DNA of 64,000 nucleotides from NCBI GenBank assembly GCA_000585075.1, contig JEMY01000050.1, forward strand, positions 1-64,000. Reading direction: 5' to 3'. The position numbers and the translations under genes were made by a program. The DNA comes from Candidatus Accumulibacter regalis (lineage in GTDB: Bacteria; Pseudomonadota; Gammaproteobacteria; Burkholderiales; Rhodocyclaceae). Shown here piece by piece: positions 33,118 through 41,613 of the stretch; the first letter of the stretch is position 1, and each line of letters starts with the position of its first letter. Below the pieces are notes generated by a model that was not told where the DNA came from, ran no database searches, and saw only the letters and a program-made list of their open reading frames with translations.

Positions 33118-34941
33118 TTGACCGCCGCCAGCAAGCCCGCCAAAGCAGCCACCTCTTCGCTACGAATCTATTTTCGCCTGCTCGGCTATTTGCGGCCGTT
33201 TCTCGGCATGTTCGCCATCAGCCTGGTGGGCTACATGATCTTCGCCTCGTCGCAACCGATGATGGCCGGGATTCTGAAGTACCTTGTCGACGAACTGAAC
33301 GAACCGAGCAGCGTCACGCGGCACGCCAATGCCTTCACCGGCGACCTCGACCTGACCTACGGCGTACCGCTGCTGCTGGTCATTGTCGTCACCTGGCAGG
33401 GGGTCGGCTCCTTTCTTGGCAACTACTACCTGGCGAGGGTCTCGCTGGGCCTGATCCACGACCTCAGGCGCGCCCTCTTCGACAGCCTGCTACACCTGCC
33501 GAATGGCTATTTCGACCAACACAACACCGGTCATCTGATCTCGCGAATCACCTACGACGTAACCATGGTCACCGGCGCGGCGACCGACGCGATCAAGGTC
33601 GTCATTCGCGAGGGACTGACGGTCATCTTCCTCTTCGGCTACCTGCTGTGGATGAACTGGCGACTGACGCTGGTGATGGTGGCCATCCTGCCGATCATCG
33701 GCGTGATGGTGACCCGGGCCAGCCGCAAGTTTCGCCGGCAAAGCCTCAAGATCCAGGCGACCATGGGCGACCTGACGCATGTCGCCTCGGAAACCATCCA
33801 GGGCTACCGTGTGGTACGCAGTTTCGGCGGCGAGAATTACGAGTCGACGCGCTTCCGGGTGGCCAGCGAGGACAATACCGCCAAGCAGTTGCGCATGGTC
33901 AGGACGAGCGCGACTTACACCCCGGCGCTGCAGTTGGTCACCTTTTCCGCGATGGCTGTCCTGCTGGTATTGGTCCTGGCGCTGCGCGGCGACGCCTCGG
34001 CGGGCGACCTGGTCGCCTATCTCACCGCCGCCGGGATGTTGCCCAAGCCCATTCGCCAGTTGTCCGAAGTCAGCTCGACGATTCAGAAAGGGCTGGCCGG
34101 CGCCGAAAGCATTTTTTCCCAGATCGACCAGGAGCCGGAGCCCGATAACGGACGCATCGAAAAGCAGAGAGTCAGCGGCCGGCTCGAAGTCAAAGACCTG
34201 TCCTTCGTCTATCCGGGCAGCACTGCGCGCGTTCTCGACCGGATCAGCTTCGCGATCGAACCCGGACAGATGGTCGCCCTCGTCGGGCGCTCGGGTAGCG
34301 GCAAGTCGACACTGGCCAATCTCATTCCCCGCTTCTACCATCACGACTCGGGCCAGATTCTCATCGACGGCATCGACGTCGAGGACTTCACGCTGCGCAA
34401 CCTGCGCCAGCATCTAGCCCTGGTCACCCAGCAGGTGGTGCTGTTCAACGATACGGTGGCCAGCAACATCGCCTACGGCGACCTTTCCGACTCGCCACGC
34501 GAGGCCATCGAAAACGCCGCCGAAGCCGCCTTCGCTCGCGAGTTCATCGACCGTCTGCCTGACGGCTTCGAGACCATGGTCGGGGAAAACGGCGTCATGC
34601 TGTCCGGCGGCCAGCGGCAGCGGCTGGCGATCGCCCGCGCCCTGCTCAAGGATGCGCCGATCCTGATCCTCGACGAGGCAACTTCAGCGCTCGACACCGA
34701 GTCCGAACGCCATATTCAGAACGCTCTCGACCGGGTGATCGCCGCCCGGACGACGCTGGTCATCGCCCACCGCCTGTCGACGATCGAAAAGGCCGACCTG
34801 ATTCTGGTCATGGATCAGGGACGCATCGTCGAGCGCGGCAGTCACGCCGAGCTCCTGGCCAACGACGGCCACTACGCACGCCTGCACGCGACGCAATTCG
34901 GCGAGCCGGCGGCGGACAACACCCCGGCCGCCGCCGGCTGA
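33118..34941 (+). CDS. msbA: lipid A export ABC transporter
   Basis: A 607-residue half-transporter with an N-terminal six-segment membrane domain (about 25-320) and a C-terminal ATPase: Walker A GRSGSGKST (about 388), Q-loop TQQVVLFNDT, signature LSGGQRQRLAIARALLKD, Walker B ILILDEATSALD and the switch His in IAHRLST. Close family matches are MsbA proteins, which flip lipid A-core across the inner membrane. The neighbouring lpxL-waaG-waaP operon supports this substrate. The start is a TTG six bases after mrcA, with a weak ribosome site, so the exact first codon is uncertain. Confidence 0.92.
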   Translation: MTAASKPAKAATSSLRIYFRLLGYLRPFLGMFAISLVGYMIFASSQPMMAGILKYLVDELNEPSSVTRHANAFTGDLDLTYGVPLLLVIVVTWQGVGSFLGNYYLARVSLGLIHDLRRALFDSLLHLPNGYFDQHNTGHLISRITYDVTMVTGAATDAIKVVIREGLTVIFLFGYLLWMNWRLTLVMVAILPIIGVMVTRASRKFRRQSLKIQATMGDLTHVASETIQGYRVVRSFGGENYESTRFRVASEDNTAKQLRMVRTSATYTPALQLVTFSAMAVLLVLVLALRGDASAGDLVAYLTAAGMLPKPIRQLSEVSSTIQKGLAGAESIFSQIDQEPEPDNGRIEKQRVSGRLEVKDLSFVYPGSTARVLDRISFAIEPGQMVALVGRSGSGKSTLANLIPRFYHHDSGQILIDGIDVEDFTLRNLRQHLALVTQQVVLFNDTVASNIAYGDLSDSPREAIENAAEAAFAREFIDRLPDGFETMVGENGVMLSGGQRQRLAIARALLKDAPILILDEATSALDTESERHIQNALDRVIAARTTLVIAHRLSTIEKADLILVMDQGRIVERGSHAELLANDGHYARLHATQFGEPAADNTPAAAG

Positions 34942-34993
34942 TCGTCTGCCGCAGGCGAGCACCGGGAGCGGGTCAGTCGCACAAACCGTCGCT

Positions 34994-36496
34994 TCAGCCG
35001 CAGGCGGCCGGCAGCTGCTCGTCGAGCCAGCGCCGCAGCGCACAGGCCGACGGCCAGTTGCGCAACAGGCGGGCGCGATCCCGCCGCCACGCGCGCTCGT
35101 ACGCGGCGACCGACCGATGCTGCACGACGCCATCGAGATCGATGAGCAGAACGCGCTCGCCGTCCCAGAGAAGATTGGTCGCCTTGAGATCACCATGACT
35201 GATCCGATGCCGACGCAATGCTCCGAATAGATCCCGGATGGCGTTCGCCTCGGCTGGCGATGGCTCGCAATCCGCTGCCAGATGGTTGAGCAGATTGGGG
35301 CCAGGGCAATACTCGCAGATCAGCCAGGCACGCCGGCGCAGCGGCCCGCAGCGCTCCTCGACCAGCGCCAGCGGCCTTGGCGTCGGGATGCCGAAGAAGA
35401 GCAGCCGATGCGCCTCGCGCCACGAATGCCAGGCGCGACTCGGACGCCACAGACGGCCGAACGCGTGGCGCAGGTTCTTGAGGTTGTAGCGTTTGATGAG
35501 CAGCGGCCGCGCATTCACCACGATGCGCGCGACCGTGGTCGTGCCGCCGTCCTTGAATACCCTGCCGCTCGCCACGGCGCTGTCAAGCGAGGCCAGCGAG
35601 GCCAGCACGGGAGCCAGCGTTTCGGCTTCCTCGCGGCGTACGGCGCTGAAGCGCGCGCTGGTGTGCTCGACTGCAAACAGCGTGCACTCGCGCACCGTCT
35701 TGGCCAGGAAGTCACCCAGCCGCCAGGCTCTGACGCGTTCGATATTGCGTCGCATGACCGCCTGCTCGGGCAACAACGGCTGCTCGGCCGTGTAGGCCGG
35801 CAGCAAGGCGGCGAGCTGCCCGTCCCACACTGGTGGCAACTGCGCCAGCAGAACCGCCAGGTTGGCGCCGGCGTCCGCCGGCGGCAGGCGCTGTCCCCGG
35901 CTGATCACGCGCACCGCATCGCCGTCGACGACCAGCATCCGGCCCTGATGACGCAGGAAATTGCCGAGGTGCAGGTCGTCCTGCACCAGGCCGGCAGCAT
36001 GCAGACGGCCAAGCATGCCCAGTGCCGGCGCCAGGACAGCCAGCGCTTCAGCGTCCCCAGCAGCTCGTTCAGAGACTTCCGCCCAGGCTTCGGCAAGGCT
36101 CTGCGCGGGTTCGAGAAAAACCGTCAGCAAAGCGTAGCCGCCAGCGGCCATGGCCGTCGCAACGACCAGTTCCGGGGTCGACACGTCCGCCTGACGAAGC
36201 GCATCGAGACCGCCACGTTCGTGCCGCCAGTGTTTTTCGCAGCGCCGCCCGACGAACAGTTTGGCGAGCACCCGCCGGCCGTCGAGTTCCGCTTCGCCAA
36301 CCAGCCGCTTGCCGGGAAGGACGCGCAACAGGCGGTGCATGGTCAACGGGCGGCCGTCGGCAAGGGCCACGCAAAACGGCAGTGGCGGCTGGCGACCGGC
36401 GGCGCGCAGCGTTGCCGCATCGCTCGCCACGGGCAAGCCGGTTTCCGCCGCGCCCATGCGCCGGGGCACTGGCCCGCCGCGCCTAGTCTCGGCCAT
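34994..36496 (-). CDS. tandem lipopolysaccharide-kinase-like protein
   Basis: A 500-residue protein with two protein-kinase-like lobes of the WaaP/RIO superfamily. The first (about 45-215) has a lysine strand (VLAKLF), QDDLHLGNF (172-180) and VVDGDAV; the second (about 320-480) has LLIKRYN, HGDLKATNLL (434-443) and LIDLDGV. The second lobe has a full set of catalytic residues (HGD...N and DLD). In the first, HRD/HGD is replaced by QDD, though D, N and the metal Asp remain. It probably phosphorylates inner-core sugars or helps the other kinases, as suggested by its place as last gene of the lpxL-waaG-waaP operon. The start ATG 36496 overlaps the preceding gene by 14 bases. Confidence 0.75.
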   Translation of the reverse strand: MAETRRGGPVPRRMGAAETGLPVASDAATLRAAGRQPPLPFCVALADGRPLTMHRLLRVLPGKRLVGEAELDGRRVLAKLFVGRRCEKHWRHERGGLDALRQADVSTPELVVATAMAAGGYALLTVFLEPAQSLAEAWAEVSERAAGDAEALAVLAPALGMLGRLHAAGLVQDDLHLGNFLRHQGRMLVVDGDAVRVISRGQRLPPADAGANLAVLLAQLPPVWDGQLAALLPAYTAEQPLLPEQAVMRRNIERVRAWRLGDFLAKTVRECTLFAVEHTSARFSAVRREEAETLAPVLASLASLDSAVASGRVFKDGGTTTVARIVVNARPLLIKRYNLKNLRHAFGRLWRPSRAWHSWREAHRLLFFGIPTPRPLALVEERCGPLRRRAWLICEYCPGPNLLNHLAADCEPSPAEANAIRDLFGALRRHRISHGDLKATNLLWDGERVLLIDLDGVVQHRSVAAYERAWRRDRARLLRNWPSACALRRWLDEQLPAACG

Positions 36497-37250
36497 CGAA
36501 GAAGCCGACGATCTTGGCGATTCGCTGCCGATCGCCATTGTCCAGGCGCGAGTTCCGCGTGTAGGCAAGATAGAAACGCAGACGCTGACTGCGCGAAAGC
36601 GTCTTGCTCGCCAGTTTGTCGAGGCAGGCAAGGTCCTTGACGATGCGGTACTCGAGAATCGTGCCGCGATAGTAATTGCCACTCGGGCAATCGATCAGAT
36701 AAACGGTCGGCGACGGTCCGCCATCGACCAGCAGGTTGCGCCACTTCAGATCGTTGTGCGCGAAACCGGCGTCGTGCAGAGTCCGCGTGAGCCTGGCGAT
36801 CTGTCGCGAGACCTGGGTCAGCCAGGCACGATCGGCCAGGCGCGGATCGTTGCTCTGCGCCAGGTAGGCGAGATCCATGGTATCCGGGATTTCCTCGGTG
36901 ACCAGCGCACCGCGAAGGAAGCCACCAAAACGCCGTTCCAGGCCGTAGGCAACCAGGGTTGCGGTCGGAATGCCCCAGGCTCGAAAAGCCAGCAGGTTGC
37001 GCCATTCGGCACGCACCCGCGGCGGCCCCAGCCAGCGCCGCAGGCCAAACCAGCGACGGCGCAGGTTCTTGCCGTTGCCAGTGTAGCGTTTGACGTAGTA
37101 GCGCTTGCCGCCAACGCCGACGCGCAGCACCCGACTCAGGGAATCCTGGGCCATCGTCTCGCCATCCAGCGCAAAGACATGGTCGATGTCGCCAAAGCGC
37201 TCGCCCGCTTCGCTGCTCGCGTACTGCGGATTTATCCACCACTTCCTCAT
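36483..37250 (-). CDS. lipopolysaccharide kinase family protein (WapP-like)
   Basis: A 255-residue kinase-fold protein. A phosphate-anchoring lysine strand (YYVKRYTG), HNDLKWRNLL (catalytic Asp and Asn) and YLIDCPSGNY (metal Asp) are visible. This is the Kdo/WaaP family. By position after waaG-waaP it corresponds to the second core kinase gene (wapP) of the Pseudomonas core cluster; the exact sugar phosphorylated is not known here. It overlaps waaP by four bases (ATGA). Confidence 0.8.
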   Translation of the reverse strand: MRKWWINPQYASSEAGERFGDIDHVFALDGETMAQDSLSRVLRVGVGGKRYYVKRYTGNGKNLRRRWFGLRRWLGPPRVRAEWRNLLAFRAWGIPTATLVAYGLERRFGGFLRGALVTEEIPDTMDLAYLAQSNDPRLADRAWLTQVSRQIARLTRTLHDAGFAHNDLKWRNLLVDGGPSPTVYLIDCPSGNYYRGTILEYRIVKDLACLDKLASKTLSRSQRLRFYLAYTRNSRLDNGDRQRIAKIVGFFDGRD

Positions 37251-38059
37251 GTCATCTCCCCTGCCGCCACCTTGCGTTCGAAACGCGCTTGCAAGCGAGG
37301 CGTTTCTCTTTCCAGGTGGGCGAGCAATGGCGCTTCATCGCGCAGAACCTGCCGCAAGGGGCAGGCAAAATAAGCGCCCAGAAAGCGCAGCAGGTCACGC
37401 CGGCTCAGGCCGATGTCGAGCGCCGAAAAATAGAGTGCGGCCAGGTCCTTGTCGCGCCAGCGCCGCGGCAATTGCCTTCTCAGCTGCGCCCGGTGCAGGT
37501 CGATCAGAGACAGCCTGAAGCGGTCGTCCGTCGGTGCGGGATCGAGGTGCAGAAGGAAATGACAGAGATAGAAATCGCGATGGTTTACTCCCCCCCGATG
37601 CATTTTTCCCGCCATGCCGGCGACGCGACCAATCAGCGCGCGTTTCAGGCGCACGCCGGGGGGATGACTTGCCCAGGCGCAACAGAAGTCTTCGAGGCTG
37701 AGCGTCGGCGCCAGTTCCTCGGTGATGATGAACGAGTGCTGCCGCCCGGGGTTGCGGCCGCGCACGCCGAAGGCGACGGCGTGCATGCTGTCGACGCCGA
37801 GTTCGCTCAGGCGCCGGATTGCCCGCCACTCGTTCGCGGCGCCGAGTACCGGCAGGCGCAGCGAAAGCAGGTTCTTGACGATTTCGCCCCAGCCAACGCC
37901 ACGATGGATCTTGACGAAGTAGCCACGCCCGGCGATTTCGGTGCGCAGGGTGCGGCGCCCCTCGAGTTCGCGGAAGACCTCGCCGGCGAGGGCCTCGACG
38001 GCAACGAAGGGATCCTGCCCCGCCCACAGCGAGCGAAAGGGCTCGTCAAGGACGAGCAC
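37247..38059 (-). CDS. waaP: lipopolysaccharide core heptose(I) kinase
   Basis: A 270-residue WaaP (RfaP). The opening VLVLDEPFRSLWAGQDPF and GEVFRELEGRRTLR, IVKNLLSLRLPVLGA, SFIITEELAPTLSLEDFC and the catalytic NHRDFYLCHFLLHL, with LIDLHRAQLR for metal binding, closely follow enterobacterial WaaP. It phosphorylates heptose I of the inner core at the inner membrane, important for outer-membrane stability. I place the start at GTG 38059, eight bases after the waaG stop, because the conserved region begins there; an in-frame longer form would overlap waaG. Confidence 0.93.
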   Translation of the reverse strand: MLVLDEPFRSLWAGQDPFVAVEALAGEVFRELEGRRTLRTEIAGRGYFVKIHRGVGWGEIVKNLLSLRLPVLGAANEWRAIRRLSELGVDSMHAVAFGVRGRNPGRQHSFIITEELAPTLSLEDFCCAWASHPPGVRLKRALIGRVAGMAGKMHRGGVNHRDFYLCHFLLHLDPAPTDDRFRLSLIDLHRAQLRRQLPRRWRDKDLAALYFSALDIGLSRRDLLRFLGAYFACPLRQVLRDEAPLLAHLERETPRLQARFERKVAAGEMT

Positions 38060-38067
38060 GCCGCCGC

Positions 38068-39189
38068 TCAAGGCGGAGCCTTCAGGATCAGCTCTGCAGC
38101 GCGTTCGGCGTTGCTGTAGATGTCCGCGTGCTCGGCAAACGCCAGGGCGTTCGACTGCCATTGCCGACGCGCGGGCTCGTCGCTCAGCATCTGCGCCAGG
38201 AGGCGGTCGAGAGACGCCTGTTGAAAAGGCTCGGCAACGACCAGCCCGGCGTCGGCATCACTGACGAAATGCGCGTAGCCGCAAACGGCGGTGGTGAGGA
38301 CCGGCAGGCCGGCGACCATCGCCTCGAGCAAGACGGTGCCGGTATTCTCGTTGTAGGCCGGATGGATGAGCAGGTCGGCGCCGAGGAGAAAGCGCGGGAT
38401 GTCGCTGCGACCGCGCAGGATGCGTACCCGCTCGGCCACTCCGAGCGCCCGCGCCTGGGCATGAAAAAGCTTCGCCTCGTCGTCGCCGATGGCGAACAGC
38501 CGGCAACGGCTGGCGAGCGCCGCCGGCAGGGCGGCGAGAGCCTTCAGGCTGCGATCCAGACCCTTGGTCCTGAAGCCCGAGCCGATCTGCAGCACGAGCA
38601 GGTCATCTTCTGCCAGGGCGAACTCGCGCCGAAAAGCGGCGCGAATCTCGGCGGCATTGCCGGGCGCGCGGCGATCGGACGCGATCCCCGGCGGCAGGAG
38701 ATGAAAGCGCTCGCCGGGCGTCGCGTAGTACTTCTCGAACAACGGCCTTTGCAGCGGCGAGATGAGCAGGATCTCGGTACACGCCTCGGGCGCGAAAACG
38801 GCGCGCTCGTAGGCCGCAAAATGGCGGTAGCGTCCCGTCATCCGATAGAGGGCACCGCGCAGCGTACGCGCCTTGTCCTCAAAGCACGGGTCGGCCGCGA
38901 AATAGACGTCCAGTCCAGGCATCTTGTTGAAACCGACGACCCGGTCGGCCGGTCGTCTGGCCAGATCGTCACCCAGCCAGCCACTGAACTTCGCATAACG
39001 GCGTTGATTGGTCAGCGCCTTGACGGGCACCAGGACCACTTCGAAGCCCGCCGGAACATCGCCGCGCCATTCCAGCGTGTAGACCCTGACGGCGTGACCA
39101 CGCGCCTGGCAAGCCAGGGCAATACGCAGGAAATCGCGCTGCAGGCCTCCGAAGGGGAAGTATTTGTACAAACAGAAGGCGATCTGCAT
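38068..39189 (-). CDS. waaG: lipopolysaccharide core glycosyltransferase
   Basis: A 373-residue GT4 family (GT-B fold) enzyme. The N-terminus QIAFCLYKYFPFGGLQRDFL and PADRVVGFNKMPGLDVYFAADP, GSGFRTKGLDRSLKALAALP, LLIHPAYNENTGTVLLEA and LPVLTTAVCGYAHFV follow WaaG (RfaG) almost line for line. It adds the first hexose, usually glucose, to heptose II of the inner core. The EN-x-G-x-V-LLEA motif replaces the common E-x7-E. It is followed closely by waaP. Confidence 0.95.
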   Translation of the reverse strand: MQIAFCLYKYFPFGGLQRDFLRIALACQARGHAVRVYTLEWRGDVPAGFEVVLVPVKALTNQRRYAKFSGWLGDDLARRPADRVVGFNKMPGLDVYFAADPCFEDKARTLRGALYRMTGRYRHFAAYERAVFAPEACTEILLISPLQRPLFEKYYATPGERFHLLPPGIASDRRAPGNAAEIRAAFRREFALAEDDLLVLQIGSGFRTKGLDRSLKALAALPAALASRCRLFAIGDDEAKLFHAQARALGVAERVRILRGRSDIPRFLLGADLLIHPAYNENTGTVLLEAMVAGLPVLTTAVCGYAHFVSDADAGLVVAEPFQQASLDRLLAQMLSDEPARRQWQSNALAFAEHADIYSNAERAAELILKAPP

Positions 39190-39241
39190 CAGGGAATCCC
39201 GGCGCCGGAAACAGCCATGCAGCGACGATGGCCAGAAGCAC

Positions 39242-40135
39242 TCACCGCTGCGCCTCGGACTGGGCGCCCTGCTGCGCAGCTTCTGCCGACGTCGGCAAAG
39301 CCTCGCTGCTGCGCCGCCGCTTGTAACGGTTGTAGCCCCAAAGGTACTGCTGGGGGCACTGGCGGACCAGCACTTCGATCTGCTGGTTGATCTTCTGCGC
39401 GCGCTCTTCGAGGCTGCCGCAGATCGGCTCGGTCGGCGCCTGCAGATGGAAATGGTAGCCTTTCCCAGCGGGTAGGCGCTCGGCCCAGACCATGATCACG
39501 CTCGCCCCGGTCTCGACCAGCCTTGCGGCGAGGGTCATCGTATAGGCGGGTCTGCCGAAAAAGTCCAGCCAGCGCCCTTCGCCAGCCCGCGGCGCCTGGT
39601 CCGGCAGCATGCCCACCGCTTCACCGCGCTTCAAGGCCTTGAGCAGGCCGCGAACGCCGGAAAGATCGGCCGCCGCCAGGTGCAATTGCGCGCGCGCGCG
39701 CCCGGCTTCGATCATCGTTTGCAACCAGGGCTGCTTGGGCGGCCGATAGAGAACGGTAATCGGCGCATGGGTAGACAGGTACTGTGCGGTAACCTCGAAA
39801 CATCCCAGATGCGGCGTCAGGTAGAGTATCCCCTTGCCCCGCCGCGAAGCCGCTTCGACCAGTTCCCAGCCAGAGACCTCGACGACACGGCTGGCGGTCT
39901 CGGCGAGCGGCCGCAACCAGATGCGTGGCAGTTCGAGCATCCCCTTGCCGGCTTCAGCGATGGCTGCCGAGCGGATACGTCGGGCTTCGACGTCGCCCAG
40001 TGCGAGCAGCATGTTCTCGCGCAGGTGACGGCGATAGCTTGGCGACAGCAGCCAGGTCAGCCAGCCGAGAACAGAGCCCAGAGCATGCAGCCAGGCGAGC
40101 GGCAGGCGGCTGAAGAGGCGAAAAAGTGTAATCAC
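39242..40135 (-). CDS. lipid A biosynthesis acyltransferase
   Basis: A 297-residue member of the LpxL/LpxM (HtrB/MsbB) family, which adds secondary acyl chains to lipid A at the inner membrane. An N-terminal hydrophobic stretch (about 5-32) is followed by the catalytic-type motif TPHLGCFEV (H-x4-E), LYRPPKQPWL, GMLPDQAP and YTMTLAARLVETGA. It is the first gene of the waa operon. The start is GTG 40135. Whether it acts as LpxL or LpxM cannot be settled from sequence alone. Its promoter overlaps that of metK. Confidence 0.9.
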   Translation of the reverse strand: MITLFRLFSRLPLAWLHALGSVLGWLTWLLSPSYRRHLRENMLLALGDVEARRIRSAAIAEAGKGMLELPRIWLRPLAETASRVVEVSGWELVEAASRRGKGILYLTPHLGCFEVTAQYLSTHAPITVLYRPPKQPWLQTMIEAGRARAQLHLAAADLSGVRGLLKALKRGEAVGMLPDQAPRAGEGRWLDFFGRPAYTMTLAARLVETGASVIMVWAERLPAGKGYHFHLQAPTEPICGSLEERAQKINQQIEVLVRQCPQQYLWGYNRYKRRRSSEALPTSAEAAQQGAQSEAQR

Positions 40136-40160
40136 GTAACCATCCGGTCGCTGCCGACGT

Positions 40161-40190
40161 TTGACCCGCCCGGCAGAGAAAAACTATAAT
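40161..40190 (+). promoter_or_regulatory. promoter of metK
   Basis: TTGACC (40161-40166), an 18-base spacer and a perfect TATAAT (40185-40190). The predicted start is near 40197, with a leader of about 140 bases. One of the best promoter matches in the window. Confidence 0.75.
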
Positions 40191-40218
40191 TATCCCTCCG
40201 CCGAGTTAATCAGGACAA
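40189..40218 (-). promoter_or_regulatory. promoter of the lpxL-waa operon
   Basis: Reading the minus strand, TTGTCC (40213-40218), an 18-base spacer and GATAAT (40189-40194). A transcript would start near 40182, about 47 bases before GTG 40135. Its -10 shares bases 40189-40190 with the metK -10. Confidence 0.5.
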
Positions 40219-40271
40219 CTTGCAGGGCGGGGAAGCCGTAACAGCGGCCAAAAAAATACTGCTAAAGCGTC

Positions 40272-40331
40272 GTCTGCTCGAACCCCGGAGCCGGCAACGC
40301 CGCCGTTTCGGGGTTTTCCATTGGAGCAGAC
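40272..40331 (+). promoter_or_regulatory. metK leader hairpin enclosing the ribosome site
   Basis: The outer stem is GTCTGCTC (40272-40279) with GAGCAGAC (40324-40331), 8 bp and perfect. An inner stem is AACCCCG (40281-40287) with CGGGGTT (40309-40315), and a short CGGC-AAC-GCCG lies within. The only Shine-Dalgarno candidate, GGAG at 40323-40326, is mostly inside the 3' arm of the outer stem, 11 bases before ATG 40338. Folding would therefore block ribosome binding. It does not match the SAM or SAH riboswitch consensus sequences that I know. Confidence 0.5.
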
Positions 40332-40337
40332 AGAAAC

Positions 40338-41504
40338 ATGAGCACAGAGCACCTCTTTACTTCGGAATCGGTTTCCGAAGGCCATCCGGACAAGGTCGCC
40401 GACCAGATTTCCGACGCCATCCTCGACGCCATTCTGGCCGAAGACCCGCCCGCGCGGGTCGCCTGTGAAACCCTGGTGTCAACCGGACTGGTCGTCATCT
40501 CCGGCGAAATCACCACCAAGGCACACATCAACTACCGCGAAATCGCGCAGGATACGGTTCGTCGCATCGGCTACGACAATTCCGACATCGGCTTCGACTA
40601 CAAGAGCTGCGCCATCCTGACGGCCATCAACCGCCAGTCACCGGACATCGCGCAGGGCGTCAACGAGGGCCAGGGCATCGACCTCGACCAGGGCGCAGGC
40701 GACCAGGGGCTGATGTTCGGCTACGCCTGCAACGAGACACCGTCGCTGATGCCGCTGCCGATCCATTATGCGCACCGGCTCATGCAACGCCAGGGTGAAG
40801 TTCGCCACGACGGCCGCCTGCCGTGGCTGCGCCCGGACGCCAAGAGCCAGCTCACCGTCCGCTATGTGGACGGAAAACCCATCTCGATCGACACCATCGT
40901 CGTCTCGACGCAACACGACCCGGACGTCTCGCACGCGCAGATTTCGGAAGCCGTGATCGAAGAAATCATCAAGCCGGTCATCCCGCCGGAACTGCTCAAC
41001 AGCGCAACCCGCTATCTGGTCAATCCGACCGGCCGCTTCGTCGTTGGCGGCCCGCACGGGGACTGCGGACTGACCGGGCGCAAGATCATCGTCGATACCT
41101 ACGGTGGCGCGGCCAGACACGGCGGCGGCGCCTTCTCGGGCAAGGACCCGTCGAAGGTCGATCGCTCGGCTGCCTACGCCGCGCGCCACGTCGCCAAGAA
41201 CGTCGTCGCGGCCGGCCTCGCCGAGCGCTGTGAAGTCCAGGTGGCGTACGCCATCGGCGTTGCCCGCCCGGTATCGCTGATGGTCAATACCTTCGGCACC
41301 GGCAAGGTCAGCGACGAGGTCATCGTTGCGTTGATCGGCAAACACTTCGACCTGCGCCCGAAGGGCATCATCCAGGCGCTCAACCTGCTGCGGCCGATCT
41401 ATCGCACGACCGCCGCCTACGGCCACTTCGGCCGCGAGGAGCCGGAATTCACCTGGGAAGCCACCGACAAGGCGGCGGCCCTGCGCGCAGAAGCCGGCCT
41501 CTAG
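40338..41504 (+). CDS. metK: S-adenosylmethionine synthetase
   Basis: A 388-residue MetK, which makes S-adenosylmethionine from methionine and ATP. Signatures: [24 protein letters not shown] at the N-terminus, [16 protein letters not shown], and the phosphate-binding [22 protein letters not shown]. Full length. It is monocistronic with a strong promoter and a structured leader that hides its ribosome site. Confidence 0.98.
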   Translation: MSTEHLFTSESVSEGHPDKVADQISDAILDAILAEDPPARVACETLVSTGLVVISGEITTKAHINYREIAQDTVRRIGYDNSDIGFDYKSCAILTAINRQSPDIAQGVNEGQGIDLDQGAGDQGLMFGYACNETPSLMPLPIHYAHRLMQRQGEVRHDGRLPWLRPDAKSQLTVRYVDGKPISIDTIVVSTQHDPDVSHAQISEAVIEEIIKPVIPPELLNSATRYLVNPTGRFVVGGPHGDCGLTGRKIIVDTYGGAARHGGGAFSGKDPSKVDRSAAYAARHVAKNVVAAGLAERCEVQVAYAIGVARPVSLMVNTFGTGKVSDEVIVALIGKHFDLRPKGIIQALNLLRPIYRTTAAYGHFGREEPEFTWEATDKAAALRAEAGL

Positions 41505-41521
41505 AAGCCGGGCTGACAAGT

Positions 41522-41596
41522 CAGGAAAGCAGCCCTCGCGGCCGCTTTCCTGTGACTGGAGACAGTGTAGACTGTCGTCGGCTCCAGTGTGGAGCC
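41522..41596 (+). repeat. cluster of inverted repeats between metK and the HD-GYP gene
   Basis: Three inverted repeats in 75 bases: CAGGAAAGC/GCTTTCCTG (41522-41552, probably the metK 3' hairpin, no T tract), GACAGT-GTAG-ACTGTC (41561-41576, overlapping a TAGACT -10-like element) and GGCTCC-AGTGT-GGAGCC (41580-41596, just before the HD-GYP start). The second may be an operator for the HD-GYP gene. Confidence 0.45.
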
Positions 41597-41613
41597 GCCA
41601 CCGAGACCCCGCC

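Noticed and set aside
40197-40337. Known SAM or SAH riboswitch before metK
   Set aside because: A GCTAAAG stretch recalls SAM-II, but the required pseudoknot partners are not found, and the SAH motif core is absent. Kept only as an unclassified structured leader.
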